A stretch of 64,000 bases of DNA from a bacterium (GCA_021796235.1 JAJYOJ010000004.1:18102-82101); one strand, 5' to 3'. Numbered from the stretch's first letter, positions 26,804-33,497 are shown. The notes: a model not told the origin generated them from the letters alone. Numbers and translations: made by a program.

Positions 26804-27677
26804 ATGTATTAGTTAGATAATAATTGTTTAATACTCTTCCTAGAAAAATTCCAACCAATGCTTTTAATTGTAACATAATTTTAAGTATATAGAGTTTTTG
26901 CTGGGAGTAATGCTTTTTATAGAAAAAGATAAAACCTCTATAGACCTGGAGGATTGGATAGGTTCGTCCTTGACTTGAAGCCGAACCAAGATGTATAAAT
27001 CGTGCTTCCGGATAAAAAAATACCCTAAATCCCCGTTTTTTGGCCCGATATAAAAGATCGATCTCATCCATGTACATAAAAATATTTTCATCGAAGCCGC
27101 CCAGCTCGCTGAAATAGTGGTTTTTTGTCAAAATACAAGCGCCCGAAATCCAATCAACTTCTCTGGTTATAGCTGGTGAGTAACGAGTTAAACTCCAGTA
27201 ATCACCGCGCAAAAATAAAGCTGCAAAAATAACAGACAATGAGTAAAACGGTCCACAAGATGGTTGTGAAGTTAAATTTTTGTTCAATAACTTTCCACCT
27301 AAAAAGTTGATCGTATTTTCCCGCTGTTTATAAAATGTTAACAGTTTTTCTATTGCGTCTTCTAATACCAGAACATCTGAATTAAGAAAGAGTATATATT
27401 CACCTTCAGCAACTTTAGCTGCCTGATTATTGGCTTTTGCGAAGCCCACGTTTTTTTTGTTGAAAAGCGTTTTGAGATTTAGGTTGTGGTTTTGAGATTT
27501 GAATTTTGATATTTGATCTTGGCTGCCATCGGTTGAAGCGTTATCAACCATAATGATTTCGTAATGCATTTGAGATTTTTTAAGCGATTTTACGATCGAA
27601 TCAAGGCAGTTCTGGGTTATGGTTTTCGTATTGTAAGAAATAACAATGATCGAAAGTTCAATTTTTCGCTCACTCAT
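26769..27677 (-). CDS. Glycosyltransferase family 2 (rhamnosyltransferase-like)
   Basis: A GT-A enzyme of 302 residues: LSIIVISYNTKTITQNCLDSI, EIIMVDNASTDGSQ, KNVGFAKANNQ, YILFLNSDVLV (DxD-like) and WISGACILTK ... GGFDENIFMYMDEIDL. This is the pattern of dTDP-rhamnosyl transferases of the WbbL type. It is the first gene of the polysaccharide operon. A -10 element TATAAT ends six bases before the ATG, so the operon mRNA is probably leaderless. Confidence 0.9.
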   Translation of the reverse strand: MSERKIELSIIVISYNTKTITQNCLDSIVKSLKKSQMHYEIIMVDNASTDGSQDQISKFKSQNHNLNLKTLFNKKNVGFAKANNQAAKVAEGEYILFLNSDVLVLEDAIEKLLTFYKQRENTINFLGGKLLNKNLTSQPSCGPFYSLSVIFAALFLRGDYWSLTRYSPAITREVDWISGACILTKNHYFSELGGFDENIFMYMDEIDLLYRAKKRGFRVFFYPEARFIHLGSASSQGRTYPILQVYRGFIFFYKKHYSQQKLYILKIMLQLKALVGIFLGRVLNNYYLTNTYEEAFKIAQMA

Positions 27678-27679
27678 TG

Positions 27680-27689
27680 TATAATTATA
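27680..27689. promoter_or_regulatory. Overlapping divergent -10 elements for GT2 operon and tRNA
   Basis: The plus strand reads TATAAT at 27680-27685, 12 bases before the tRNA; the minus strand reads TATAAT at 27689-27684, six bases before the GT2 ATG. The two -10 boxes share bases, so only one polymerase can melt the site at a time. The -35 elements are weak on both sides. Confidence 0.5.
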
Positions 27690-27697
27690 ACAAAGAA

Positions 27698-27769
27698 GTC
27701 AGCATAGCTCAGTGGTAGAGCAATCGTTTCATAAGCGATCGGTCGCAGGTTCGAATCCTGCTGCTGACA
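27698..27769 (+). tRNA. tRNA-Met (CAT anticodon), probably elongator
   Basis: A complete 72-base cloverleaf: acceptor GTCAGCA pairs with TGCTGAC, D-arm GCTC/GAGC with AGTGGTA loop, anticodon stem ATCGT/GCGAT with loop TTCATAA, and T-arm GCAGG-TTCGAAT-CCTGC. The discriminator is A and no CCA is encoded. Position 1:72 is a G-C pair and the anticodon stem lacks three G-C pairs, so it is not the initiator. A lysidine-modified tRNA-Ile2 (also CAT) cannot be excluded. Confidence 0.95.
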
Positions 27770-27773
27770 CAGA

Positions 27774-28910
27774 TTACAAAAGCTTTTCCAGAATTTGTTC
27801 CAAGCTATTAATAGAATCTATCTGTACCCATTCATTGGCGCCGTGACGATTACCTCCGATCGTCCCGATACAACAGGAAGTGCTTTTAAATTGGGATACA
27901 AGCAAAGCCAAATCGACGTAGCCAGACCTAGAAGGGTCGGTAAAATCCGCTCTCCCAATAGATTCAGTTACCTTGTCGGTTATATACTTTAATTTTGATC
28001 TATATGAGTACCAAGGATTTAAATTGTGGGTGATTTTTTTAACCATAAACTTTATTTTCTGTTCCAAAAACCAATTATTTAAGCTATTAATGACGAGCTG
28101 CAGATTTATTTTTCGGTTGGTACGTATTTCCAAGGTTGCCTCGAGAAAGTCGGGAATGTTATTGCCGTTTTTTCCTAGCGTAACGTCTTTATTTCGTTTA
28201 ATAAATAAACCGGATCTTAAATAGGAAATATTCAGAGTTGAACTACCGAGGTCTTTGTCCGGGTTTTTTTTCAATAATTCCTCAAGTTTTCCTATAGTTT
28301 TATTAAATCCGATCAATACATTGTTTCCATTAGTTTGATTGGCAGAGTGGCCGGATTTTCCAAGACACTCTATGTCAATTTCGATCAAACCTCGACAGCA
28401 GTTTCTTATCTTAAGGTTCTCACCGTCAGTTGAAATTATCTTTTCGGACTTCAGGATTTTTTTATATTTACCAATGAAAGAATACATACCTTTAAACTCA
28501 TATTCTTCATCAACATAAAACAAAAACATAATTTTTTGGTCTTTAATCCTTTCCGCCAACTTCATAAGCACTGCAACATTGGATTTGGTATCAGCCGTTC
28601 CTAATCCGTAGAGCTTATTTTTTATTCGTGTGGCTACATATTTTTCTGTCAAGCAACCCTGTTTAGGCTGGACCGTATCTATGTGGTCGATAAATAGAAT
28701 ATCAACCTGCAAAAAATCTTTTTTTTTACAGCTTTTTGAGTAAGCAATTACATTAAAGCGATTACCTTCAACCGGAGATTTTTCCACGACCAATTTAGTA
28801 TTTTTTTTTAGATATCGAAATATAAATTTAGCAATTTGTACTTCATTATTAACGGAATCGACGTAACTCGGGATTGATATAAGTTTCTTAAGTAAATTCA
28901 GGGTATTCAT
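27774..28910 (-). CDS. M20-family metallopeptidase / amidohydrolase
   Basis: The 378-residue protein has the di-zinc M20 fold: FIDHIDTV (His76, Asp78), GLGTADTKSNVAVL with the bridging Asp107, the catalytic Glu pair FYVDEEYEFKG (135-136), STDGE (Asp162) and GGNRHGANEW near the C-terminus (His356). The middle GKSGHSANQTNGNNVL belongs to the dimerisation (lid) domain. M20 members hydrolyse dipeptides (including Xaa-His dipeptidases and carnosinases) or N-acylated amino acids. It is the second gene of the operon controlled by the histidine-type attenuator, three bases after the GNAT gene, so release of histidine from a peptide or acyl form is a reasonable inference. Confidence 0.85.
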   Translation of the reverse strand: MNTLNLLKKLISIPSYVDSVNNEVQIAKFIFRYLKKNTKLVVEKSPVEGNRFNVIAYSKSCKKKDFLQVDILFIDHIDTVQPKQGCLTEKYVATRIKNKLYGLGTADTKSNVAVLMKLAERIKDQKIMFLFYVDEEYEFKGMYSFIGKYKKILKSEKIISTDGENLKIRNCCRGLIEIDIECLGKSGHSANQTNGNNVLIGFNKTIGKLEELLKKNPDKDLGSSTLNISYLRSGLFIKRNKDVTLGKNGNNIPDFLEATLEIRTNRKINLQLVINSLNNWFLEQKIKFMVKKITHNLNPWYSYRSKLKYITDKVTESIGRADFTDPSRSGYVDLALLVSQFKSTSCCIGTIGGNRHGANEWVQIDSINSLEQILEKLL

Positions 28911-28912
28911 AT

Positions 28913-29644
28913 TTATTTTCTTCGCGCAACATAAAACATGCGCGGATTTCCTTCCACCATATAAGTGTCGCCACCGGGAACGAAGTATTGAAAGTCATAT
29001 CCGATCACATCCAGCTGCTCTTTTTTTAAAGACAACCAGGGTTTATTAATAGTTCTTCCGACAATCACTTCCGTTCCCAAATCAATCGCCGAGTTTATTC
29101 TTACTTGACTTAATATTCTGCCTGCGCCCTGTTGCTGTTTTGTCGGAGTCACGCAGGTTTCGTTGTCGTAAAAAACCATAATGTTTGGGGCTAACTCCAT
29201 AGTGTTTACTATAGAATCAAGGATTTCCTTCTTGTTTCCGTACTTGATTTTTACCAGTTCTTCTAGTTCAGTCGTTCCTCCAGTTGTAAACCCGATAACT
29301 TTTCCGTTTTCTTTGGCTTTAATTAACGTGCCGGGAGTAAATTCGGAAAGTGTTTTAGGAAAATAATTATTTATTAGTCCATCTTTTGGGTATGCTTCGC
29401 CTAGAGAGTTACCCTTACAGTTTGGGCAGCAGGTATCTACGGAAGAAAATGTTCCGCAATCTGCACATTTAAATTTTTCCCACCAGGGTGGCCCGCCAAA
29501 ACCTAACTGATAAACCGAGGCCATTTCTTCCAATTCTCTCGGTGCAATAGATGATAATGCTCTTATGGCTTCCGAAGGATTGTTATAAACAAAAACGGAA
29601 AGAGAAATACCCGCGACCTTTTTTTCTTTTGATTGTATTTCCAT
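28913..29644 (-). CDS. GNAT-like acyltransferase with zinc ribbon
   Basis: A 243-residue protein. The N-terminal third has a four-cysteine zinc ribbon, CADCGTFSSVDTCCPNCKG (Cys60, Cys63, Cys72 or 73, Cys76), preceded by the GPPWWEKF motif common in GNAT proteins of this subgroup. A GNAT core follows: KENGKVIGFTTGG, VFYDNETCVTPTKQQQGAGRILSQVR (acetyl-CoA loop QQGAG) and IVGRTINKPWLSLKKEQLD. The acceptor is unknown. It is the first gene after the attenuator. There is no Shine-Dalgarno before the ATG, and the terminator T-run ends 20 bases upstream. Pairing with an M20 hydrolase suggests acylation and deacylation of the same compound class. Confidence 0.75.
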   Translation of the reverse strand: MEIQSKEKKVAGISLSVFVYNNPSEAIRALSSIAPRELEEMASVYQLGFGGPPWWEKFKCADCGTFSSVDTCCPNCKGNSLGEAYPKDGLINNYFPKTLSEFTPGTLIKAKENGKVIGFTTGGTTELEELVKIKYGNKKEILDSIVNTMELAPNIMVFYDNETCVTPTKQQQGAGRILSQVRINSAIDLGTEVIVGRTINKPWLSLKKEQLDVIGYDFQYFVPGGDTYMVEGNPRMFYVARRK

Positions 29645-29664
29645 AATTTTAAAATTAAATTATT

Positions 29665-29691
29665 AAAAAACCCGCCTTATAAAGCGGGGTA
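29665..29691 (-). terminator. Attenuator terminator (regions 3:4)
   Basis: On the minus strand CCCGC (29688-29684) pairs with GCGGG (29675-29671); two inner pairs can extend the stem to seven around a TATA loop. Six T follow at 29670-29665. It lies in the leader of the GNAT-M20 operon, before the start codon, so it is an attenuator rather than an end-of-gene signal. Confidence 0.85.
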
Positions 29692-29737
29692 GGAACGAGA
29701 AATTGATAAATATTAAATTACCCCGCAAAAAGCGGGT
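29684..29737 (-). promoter_or_regulatory. Histidine attenuator: alternative RNA pairings 1:2 and 2:3
   Basis: Read on the minus strand: region 1 is ACCCGC (29737-29732), region 2 is GCGGGGTA (29726-29719), region 3 is TACCCCGC (29691-29684), and region 4 is in the terminator. Regions 1 and 2 form a hairpin with a TTTTT loop. Regions 2 and 3 are perfect 8-base complements and form the antiterminator. The His codons of the leader peptide end inside region 1 and its stop codon lies in region 2. A ribosome stalled on His codons would free region 2 to pair with 3; one that reaches the stop would cover region 2 and permit the terminator. This is the classical his/trp attenuator arrangement. Confidence 0.85.
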
Positions 29738-29777
29738 GATGATGTAGAGAGCCATTAATGGAATTCATTTTTTTCAT
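29718..29777 (-). CDS. His-rich leader peptide of the attenuator
   Basis: A 19-residue reading frame, MKKMNSINGSLHHHPLFAG, with three consecutive His codons CAT CAT CAC (29744-29736). Enterobacterial HisL likewise ends with a run of His followed by Pro. A second in-frame ATG (29768) could also start it. No clear Shine-Dalgarno is seen. About 26 bases separate the predicted transcription start from the first ATG. The peptide needs no function beyond being translated. Confidence 0.85.
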   Translation of the reverse strand: MKKMNSINGSLHHHPLFAG

Positions 29778-29801
29778 AAAGATGAATACAGTTATATTAT
29801 T

Positions 29802-29827
29802 GTATTAGTATGTTAACATGATATTAT
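29802..29827. promoter_or_regulatory. Candidate operator of the TrpR/YerC-family regulator
   Basis: A perfect core palindrome ATGTTAACAT (29810-29819) is centred between 29814 and 29815, with further symmetric TA positions in both flanks (TA.TA..ATGTT | AACAT..TA.TA). The GTTAAC centre is also the centre of the E. coli TrpR operator. It covers the -10 of the attenuated operon and lies in the spacer of the divergent promoter, so binding could repress both. Confidence 0.6.
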
Positions 29828-29838
29828 AAGTTTGTCAA
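29810..29838 (-). promoter_or_regulatory. Promoter of the attenuated GNAT-M20 operon
   Basis: On the minus strand TTGACA (29838-29833), a 17-base spacer and TAACAT (29815-29810). The -35 bases are shared with the divergent promoter of the TrpR-family gene. The -10 lies inside the palindrome ATGTTAACAT. Confidence 0.8.
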
Positions 29839-29859
29839 GAGAGATTTTAGTGATATAAT
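29832..29859 (+). promoter_or_regulatory. Promoter of the TrpR-family regulator
   Basis: TTGTCA (29832-29837), a 16-base spacer and TATAAT (29854-29859), with TGA before it. The ATG is five bases after the -10, so the mRNA is leaderless. Confidence 0.7.
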
Positions 29860-29864
29860 TTTTT

Positions 29865-30155
29865 ATGCAAAAAACCGAATTTTACAGACCAAAAAATACG
29901 AAGGAAAAACTTTTAGTTGATGCGTTCTTAAAATTAAAAACGCAGCAGGACATGGCTGATTTTTTAAGGGATTTATTAACTCTGCCGGAAATAGAAGAGT
30001 TTGCAAACAGACTTGAAATTGCTAGACTACTTCTTAAAAGGGGTTCTTATAAACGAATTGCCAAACAGACAGGGGTATCAACAACAACTGTTACTCGCGT
30101 TGCCCATTGGCTCTTCAAAGGCTGCGGAGGATATCAAAAGGTTTTAAAAAAATAA
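29865..30155 (+). CDS. TrpR-family transcriptional regulator (YerC/YecD type)
   Basis: The 96-residue protein has the all-helical Trp-repressor fold: KEKLLVDAFLKLKTQQDMADFLRDLLTLPEIEEFANRLE (family helices) and the helix-turn-helix GSYKRIAKQTGVSTTTVTRVAHWL, ending GCGGYQKVL, a hallmark of the YerC/YecD branch. In Firmicutes, comparative genomics (as I recall it) has linked this branch to histidine genes under the name HisR. Here it is divergent from an operon with a histidine attenuator, which fits. It ends immediately before the convergent rarA stop. Confidence 0.9.
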   Translation: MQKTEFYRPKNTKEKLLVDAFLKLKTQQDMADFLRDLLTLPEIEEFANRLEIARLLLKRGSYKRIAKQTGVSTTTVTRVAHWLFKGCGGYQKVLKK

Positions 30156-31361
30156 TCATTTCCAGTCGGGTACGTAATACTTTCTACCTTTTAAATTTTT
30201 CGGCATATATTCCTGGATAATTTTTCGGCCGGTTTCTTTTTCAACCAACCAGGGGTAGCGGACGTGGCCCCGGCCATAACCTAAGGATCTCATTACTTTA
30301 TTGGCGGGGTTTCTTAAATGCAGAGGGATCGGGTCAAGGTTTTCTTCGTCGATGTCGGATAAAGCTTGAGAGATACCGGCTGTCGAAGCAATTGATTTTT
30401 TGGCAGTTGCTAAATAAGTGGCGGTTTGAGCCAGGATCAGGGAAGCCTCGGGCATACCGATCATGTGAACCGCCTGCATTGCGGCAGTAGCAACAACCAA
30501 AGCCGTGGGTTGGGCGTTACCTATATCTTCGCTCGCAAAAATTACCATTCGTCTGGCAATAAAGACTGGATCTTCTCCGGCCTTAATCATTCTCGCCAGA
30601 TAATGCAAGGTTGCGTCGGGCTGCGAACCGCGCAGGCTTTTTATAAATGCCGAAATCGTGTCGTAGTGCCAGTCGCCCTTTTTATCGTAATAAATTGCTT
30701 TTTGCTGAACCGCATCTTCAGCAATTTTCAGTGTTATATGTTTATTCAAACTCGCTGCCAACTCAACCGCATTGATTGCAGTTCTACCGTCTCCATTGGC
30801 ATGTTTGATGATATGTGCAAGCGCTTCTTTATCCCATTTGTGCTGCGGAAAATATGTAAGAGCTCTTTTTACTATTGTTGCAATTTCCTTTTCGTTTAAG
30901 GAATAGAGAACATAAATCTGGCTACGCGAAACCAAAGGCGCAATGACTTCGAATCCCGGATTTTCGGTTGTTGCTCCAATTAAGGTTATGGTCCCATCTT
31001 CAACATGAGGAAGAAATGCATCTTGCTGGGCCTTATTGAAACGGTGTATTTCGTCAATAAAAAGTACCGTCTGTTTTTTGAATAGAGTTTTGTCATCTTT
31101 TGCCTTAGCAATAACCTTTCGGACCTCGGCTAAATTACTTGTAACAGCAGAAAACGGTATAAAATCTGCATTGACATAATGGGCAATAAGTCGGGCGAGT
31201 GTAGTTTTTCCGCACCCCGGGGGTCCCCAGAGAACCATCGATGTTATCTGGCCGGATTCAAGCATCCTCCTTATAAACCTGCCTTTACCGACAAGGTGTT
31301 CCTGACCTACAAATTCATCCAAAGTTTTGGGTCGCATCCGATCGGCAAGTGGAGTATCCAT
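30156..31361 (-). CDS. rarA: Replication-associated recombination ATPase RarA (MgsA)
   Basis: RarA is a clamp-loader-like AAA+ ATPase acting at stalled forks and gaps. The start MDTPLADRMRPKTLDEFVGQEHL is conserved; an upstream ATG at 31436 would add 25 unrelated residues covering the SOS-like box. Walker A is GPPGCGKTT, Walker B FIDEIHRFNKAQQD, sensor GATTENPGFEV, and the C-terminal MgsA domain carries GSQPDATLHYLARMI, FASEDIGNAQP and RYPWLVEKETGRKIIQEYMP (near the end). At 401 residues it is slightly short. A LexA-type box lies eight bases upstream. Confidence 0.95.
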   Translation of the reverse strand: MDTPLADRMRPKTLDEFVGQEHLVGKGRFIRRMLESGQITSMVLWGPPGCGKTTLARLIAHYVNADFIPFSAVTSNLAEVRKVIAKAKDDKTLFKKQTVLFIDEIHRFNKAQQDAFLPHVEDGTITLIGATTENPGFEVIAPLVSRSQIYVLYSLNEKEIATIVKRALTYFPQHKWDKEALAHIIKHANGDGRTAINAVELAASLNKHITLKIAEDAVQQKAIYYDKKGDWHYDTISAFIKSLRGSQPDATLHYLARMIKAGEDPVFIARRMVIFASEDIGNAQPTALVVATAAMQAVHMIGMPEASLILAQTATYLATAKKSIASTAGISQALSDIDEENLDPIPLHLRNPANKVMRSLGYGRGHVRYPWLVEKETGRKIIQEYMPKNLKGRKYYVPDWK

Positions 31362-31368
31362 ATTTACT

Positions 31369-31384
31369 GTGAACGCTTGTTCAC
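31369..31384 (-). promoter_or_regulatory. LexA-type SOS box upstream of rarA
   Basis: GTGAACGCTTGTTCAC (plus-strand reading) is a palindrome with six-base arms and the Gram-positive LexA core GAAC-N4-GTTC. It lies seven bases before the rarA ATG, overlapping the probable transcription start. Confidence 0.6.
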
Positions 31385-31430
31385 TAATAGAATATATTAT
31401 GCGGAAACAGATTTCAAGCGGAATTCTTCC

Positions 31431-31449
31431 GTACACCCTAAGGGTGTAC
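31431..31449. repeat. REP-like palindrome upstream of rarA
   Basis: Arms GTACACCCT and AGGGTGTAC flank a single A: a nine-base perfect stem. It shares CACCC/GGGTG with the RAYT-associated palindromes. It lies outside the chosen rarA coding region. Confidence 0.7.
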
Positions 31450-31595
31450 TAAAATACCTAGATTATTTTGGTTATAACAGGCTCAATTCGACGAACGAAA
31501 AATTAGTTAGAAATTGGTTAGATATACATAACTCAAAACCAGGTCATAGAGCTACGTACGTCGATAAAAACAGCGTGCCTCGATCTGATAACTAA
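31444..31595 (+). pseudogene. Unidentified C-terminal protein fragment
   Basis: From inside the REP palindrome a frame reads VLKYLDYFGYNRLNSTNEKL and continues RNWLDIHNSKPGHRATYVDK to a stop. The composition (Trp, Pro-Gly-His, aromatic residues) looks like real protein, but there is no start codon with an RBS and no upstream domain. I do not recognise the family. It may be a remnant truncated at the REP insertion. Downstream to 31640 nothing else is visible. Confidence 0.3.
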
Positions 31596-31640
31596 TTGTG
31601 GATAAAACATTAATTAAATAGATGATTATCTATTCACTGT

Positions 31641-31669
31641 TTGACTTTAATATCTTAAAGTATTAAAAT
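31641..31669 (+). promoter_or_regulatory. Sigma70 promoter of the 143-residue protein gene
   Basis: TTGACT (31641-31646), 17-base spacer, TAAAAT (31664-31669). The ATG follows after nine bases. Confidence 0.65.
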
Positions 31670-31678
31670 TGTTGGCTT

Positions 31679-32110
31679 ATGAGTGTAAGAAGCGAACTAT
31701 TGCATAATTTAGGAAATGCCGCCGGAAACTTCGCCGGATGGATATTCTTTAGCGCTTTTGTTCTGAGTCCAGGAAAAGCCGATATAAAACCCAGCCGCGC
31801 TGGTACACCTGCCTATACACTTTTAAATGATCGCGACAGACATTATCCTGAAAATACTCCTTTATCAATAATTGTTGAGGGTAGGTTGGTCAGGGCTATT
31901 GACGGCAAAGCGATTAATCCGGAAGCTGATATCGCAGTACGAATGACGCTGGTTATACAACCAGGCGGTAAGCAAGATGTACTAGTGGGGGAAGGAGATA
32001 GTATAAATCTAGTGAATACAGACGCAAAAATAATACACACGAATCTATCAGCAGCGGAATATTGTAAAAAAATCTTCCCCCAATCGATAAACCGAAGAAA
32101 AATCCAATAA
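31679..32110 (+). CDS. Hypothetical protein with N-terminal hydrophobic helix
   Basis: A 143-residue protein I do not recognise. A weak hydrophobic segment (GNFAGWIFFSAFVLS, residues 16-30) may be a signal anchor. The rest is a beta-rich, polar region (YTLLNDRDRHYP, PLSIIVEGRLVRAIDGKAI, IAVRMTLVIQPGGKQ) resembling a small secreted domain, with one cysteine near the end. It starts a group of small orphan genes (31.7-34.2 kb) between rarA and the class A PBP. A clear promoter supports expression. Confidence 0.6.
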   Translation: MSVRSELLHNLGNAAGNFAGWIFFSAFVLSPGKADIKPSRAGTPAYTLLNDRDRHYPENTPLSIIVEGRLVRAIDGKAINPEADIAVRMTLVIQPGGKQDVLVGEGDSINLVNTDAKIIHTNLSAAEYCKKIFPQSINRRKIQ

Positions 32111-32127
32111 AATAATAATACGCCTTA

Positions 32128-32403
32128 CTATTGCCATTCTTTGAAGCACTGTTTGTTTCCGTCTGTGGACTCACTCATTTCACATACGGCAGATACGATT
32201 TCAGTATTGACCGGGTATCCACTTTTTACTCTAATAATAGCGAATTTGCCTTCGCATTCTACAGTTTTAAAGACATTACCCATGGCTCCAACACGTGAAT
32301 GGGCTTGTTTCAAAGGCACCCTTTGACCATCAACTACATCTACTGCGCCTTCAAGCGAACGAAGCGTAAAGGTTTGAGTAAGGGGTTTTTGATCTTCTGG
32401 CAT
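32128..32403 (-). CDS. Hypothetical small protein
   Basis: A 91-residue protein starting MPEDQKPLTQTFTLRSLEG; an in-frame ATG at 32418 would add five residues but lies in the probable promoter. Sequence is beta-rich (VDVVDGQRVPLKQAHSRVG, GKFAIIRVKSGYPV) with three cysteines (VECEG, AVCEM, KQCFKEW). No signal peptide is seen. It is convergent with the preceding gene, 17 bases apart. On the minus strand TTGACT and TATATT with a 16-base spacer precede it. Function unknown. Confidence 0.55.
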   Translation of the reverse strand: MPEDQKPLTQTFTLRSLEGAVDVVDGQRVPLKQAHSRVGAMGNVFKTVECEGKFAIIRVKSGYPVNTEIVSAVCEMSESTDGNKQCFKEWQ

Positions 32404-32572
32404 GACCTTAATATACAATAGGTTTACAAAAAGTCAATAACATATTGATCACCATCTACTTGATATTTTTTACATAAAGTCTTAGTATATTCTCAACATG
32501 TGGTCTATAATCCACAATCTTCCGCGATTATCTTCTTGGAAAGCCGAAATTCTACTTATAACTTTTCAAAAA

Positions 32573-33049
32573 ATGATAGGGGTGAAGAAAATTATTTTTT
32601 CCGCAGCGCTTTTAACATTAGCTTTATTACTAACTGTAAAAGTTTCAGCAGCAGGAAAAGCAGCGCCGAAAGCTACTGGTTCGATTGAAGCGGTTATGTA
32701 TGGCGGAGCAGTTCATTTGTACGCAGATTTCAATGGGATTTCAGCCACCGCCACTCAACCTGATAAAGGCAACTACCATGTCTGGGGTTCTGTTTTCGGA
32801 CAAAATATCGATTGGTACGGCGATATTAATAGCGTTACAGTAGGAGGTCAACAAGCGATTCTACATGGAACTTTTGTGTCGGGTGTTGCAGATGGTAACC
32901 CTAGCGCAGGAACACCATTTAGTCTTAAAATGACAGATGGTGGCTCTCCAGGTGCAGGGAATGATACTTTTAGCTCTGAATGGGGAATTACTGATAATCC
33001 GTCTTTCGCATGGACAATCGTAAGCGGTAATTTAGTAGTTCATAATTAA
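32573..33049 (+). CDS. Small secreted protein with signal peptide
   Basis: A 158-residue protein. The start MIGVKKIIFSAALLTLALLL followed by TVKVSAAGKA is a classical signal peptide with cleavage at about VSA-AG. The mature part is a glycine- and aromatic-rich beta domain (GAVHLYADFNG, YHVWGSVFGQNIDWYGD, TPFSLKMTDGGSPGAGNDTF), whose DGGSPGxGxDTF pattern occurs in secreted or surface beta-sandwich domains of many bacteria. An ATG 25 codons upstream (32498) would bury the signal peptide and is rejected. Extracellular or surface-bound; ligand unknown. Confidence 0.7.
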   Translation: MIGVKKIIFSAALLTLALLLTVKVSAAGKAAPKATGSIEAVMYGGAVHLYADFNGISATATQPDKGNYHVWGSVFGQNIDWYGDINSVTVGGQQAILHGTFVSGVADGNPSAGTPFSLKMTDGGSPGAGNDTFSSEWGITDNPSFAWTIVSGNLVVHN

Positions 33050-33082
33050 TGAATTTTAAATAAGAGAAAAGGGGTGAAAAAC

Positions 33083-33127
33083 ATGAGTGTTAAAAAATTA
33101 ATAGTTGTTCGTAAAATTTTAAGGTAA
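33083..33127 (+). CDS. Very short reading frame with strong Shine-Dalgarno
   Basis: MSVKKLIVVRKILR, 14 residues, six bases after AGGGGTGA-like sequence (GGGGTGA at 33071-33077). It could be a real small peptide, or the leftover start of a deleted secreted-protein gene, since its beginning resembles a signal-peptide n-region. Nothing else supports it. Confidence 0.3.
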   Translation: MSVKKLIVVRKILR

Positions 33128-33145
33128 AACCATTCCAAAATATTC

Positions 33146-33151
33146 TATAAT
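33146..33151 (+). promoter_or_regulatory. -10 element of the 106-residue protein gene
   Basis: TATAAT, 14 bases before the ATG at 33166. No clear -35 is visible in the 17-18-base window upstream. Confidence 0.45.
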
Positions 33152-33165
33152 TTATTTCTTAACCT

Positions 33166-33486
33166 ATGCCAGCCGGACTTGAGTGCAGCTTTCAAAGACC
33201 TGTGGATCCCGAAACACTAGGAAAACTTCCCCAAGATTTTTATGAGGACAAGAGCAATAGTTCTTTTATTATAAATTCAGTGACTCAAGCCCTAAGAGGT
33301 TTGAAAGTTGAAACTGAAGGACCAATCGGAAAAGCTATTGATCCGAAGTTTGATCAACCGGAAGTCAAATGTATAAATACCAAAGTTATAATTGAGGCTT
33401 GGAAAGAGCCTTCGGGAGTCCGATCTATTGCTATCTGCCAAGCGTCTAAATGCCTTTTTGCCAAAGGTGAAAAGTTAAGCAAGTAG
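33166..33486 (+). CDS. Hypothetical small protein with three cysteines
   Basis: A 106-residue protein (MPAGLECSFQRPVDPETLG ...) with no signal peptide or membrane segment. Four cysteines are spread: LECSF, EVKCINTK, AICQASKCLF. The N-terminal half is polar and helical, the C-terminal half beta-like (TKVIIEAWKEPSGVRSIAICQ). I do not recognise it. It is followed by a REP-like palindrome and a long GC hairpin. Confidence 0.55.
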   Translation: MPAGLECSFQRPVDPETLGKLPQDFYEDKSNSSFIINSVTQALRGLKVETEGPIGKAIDPKFDQPEVKCINTKVIIEAWKEPSGVRSIAICQASKCLFAKGEKLSK

Positions 33487-33497
33487 TCTAGCCATGC

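Noticed and set aside
27698..27769. Initiator tRNA-Met
   Set aside because: It has a paired G1-C72 and lacks the three G-C pairs in the anticodon stem typical of initiators.
31362..31436. Longer rarA with 25 extra N-terminal residues
   Set aside because: These codons overlap a LexA-type palindrome and a REP copy and do not resemble RarA; MDTPLADRMRP is the family start.
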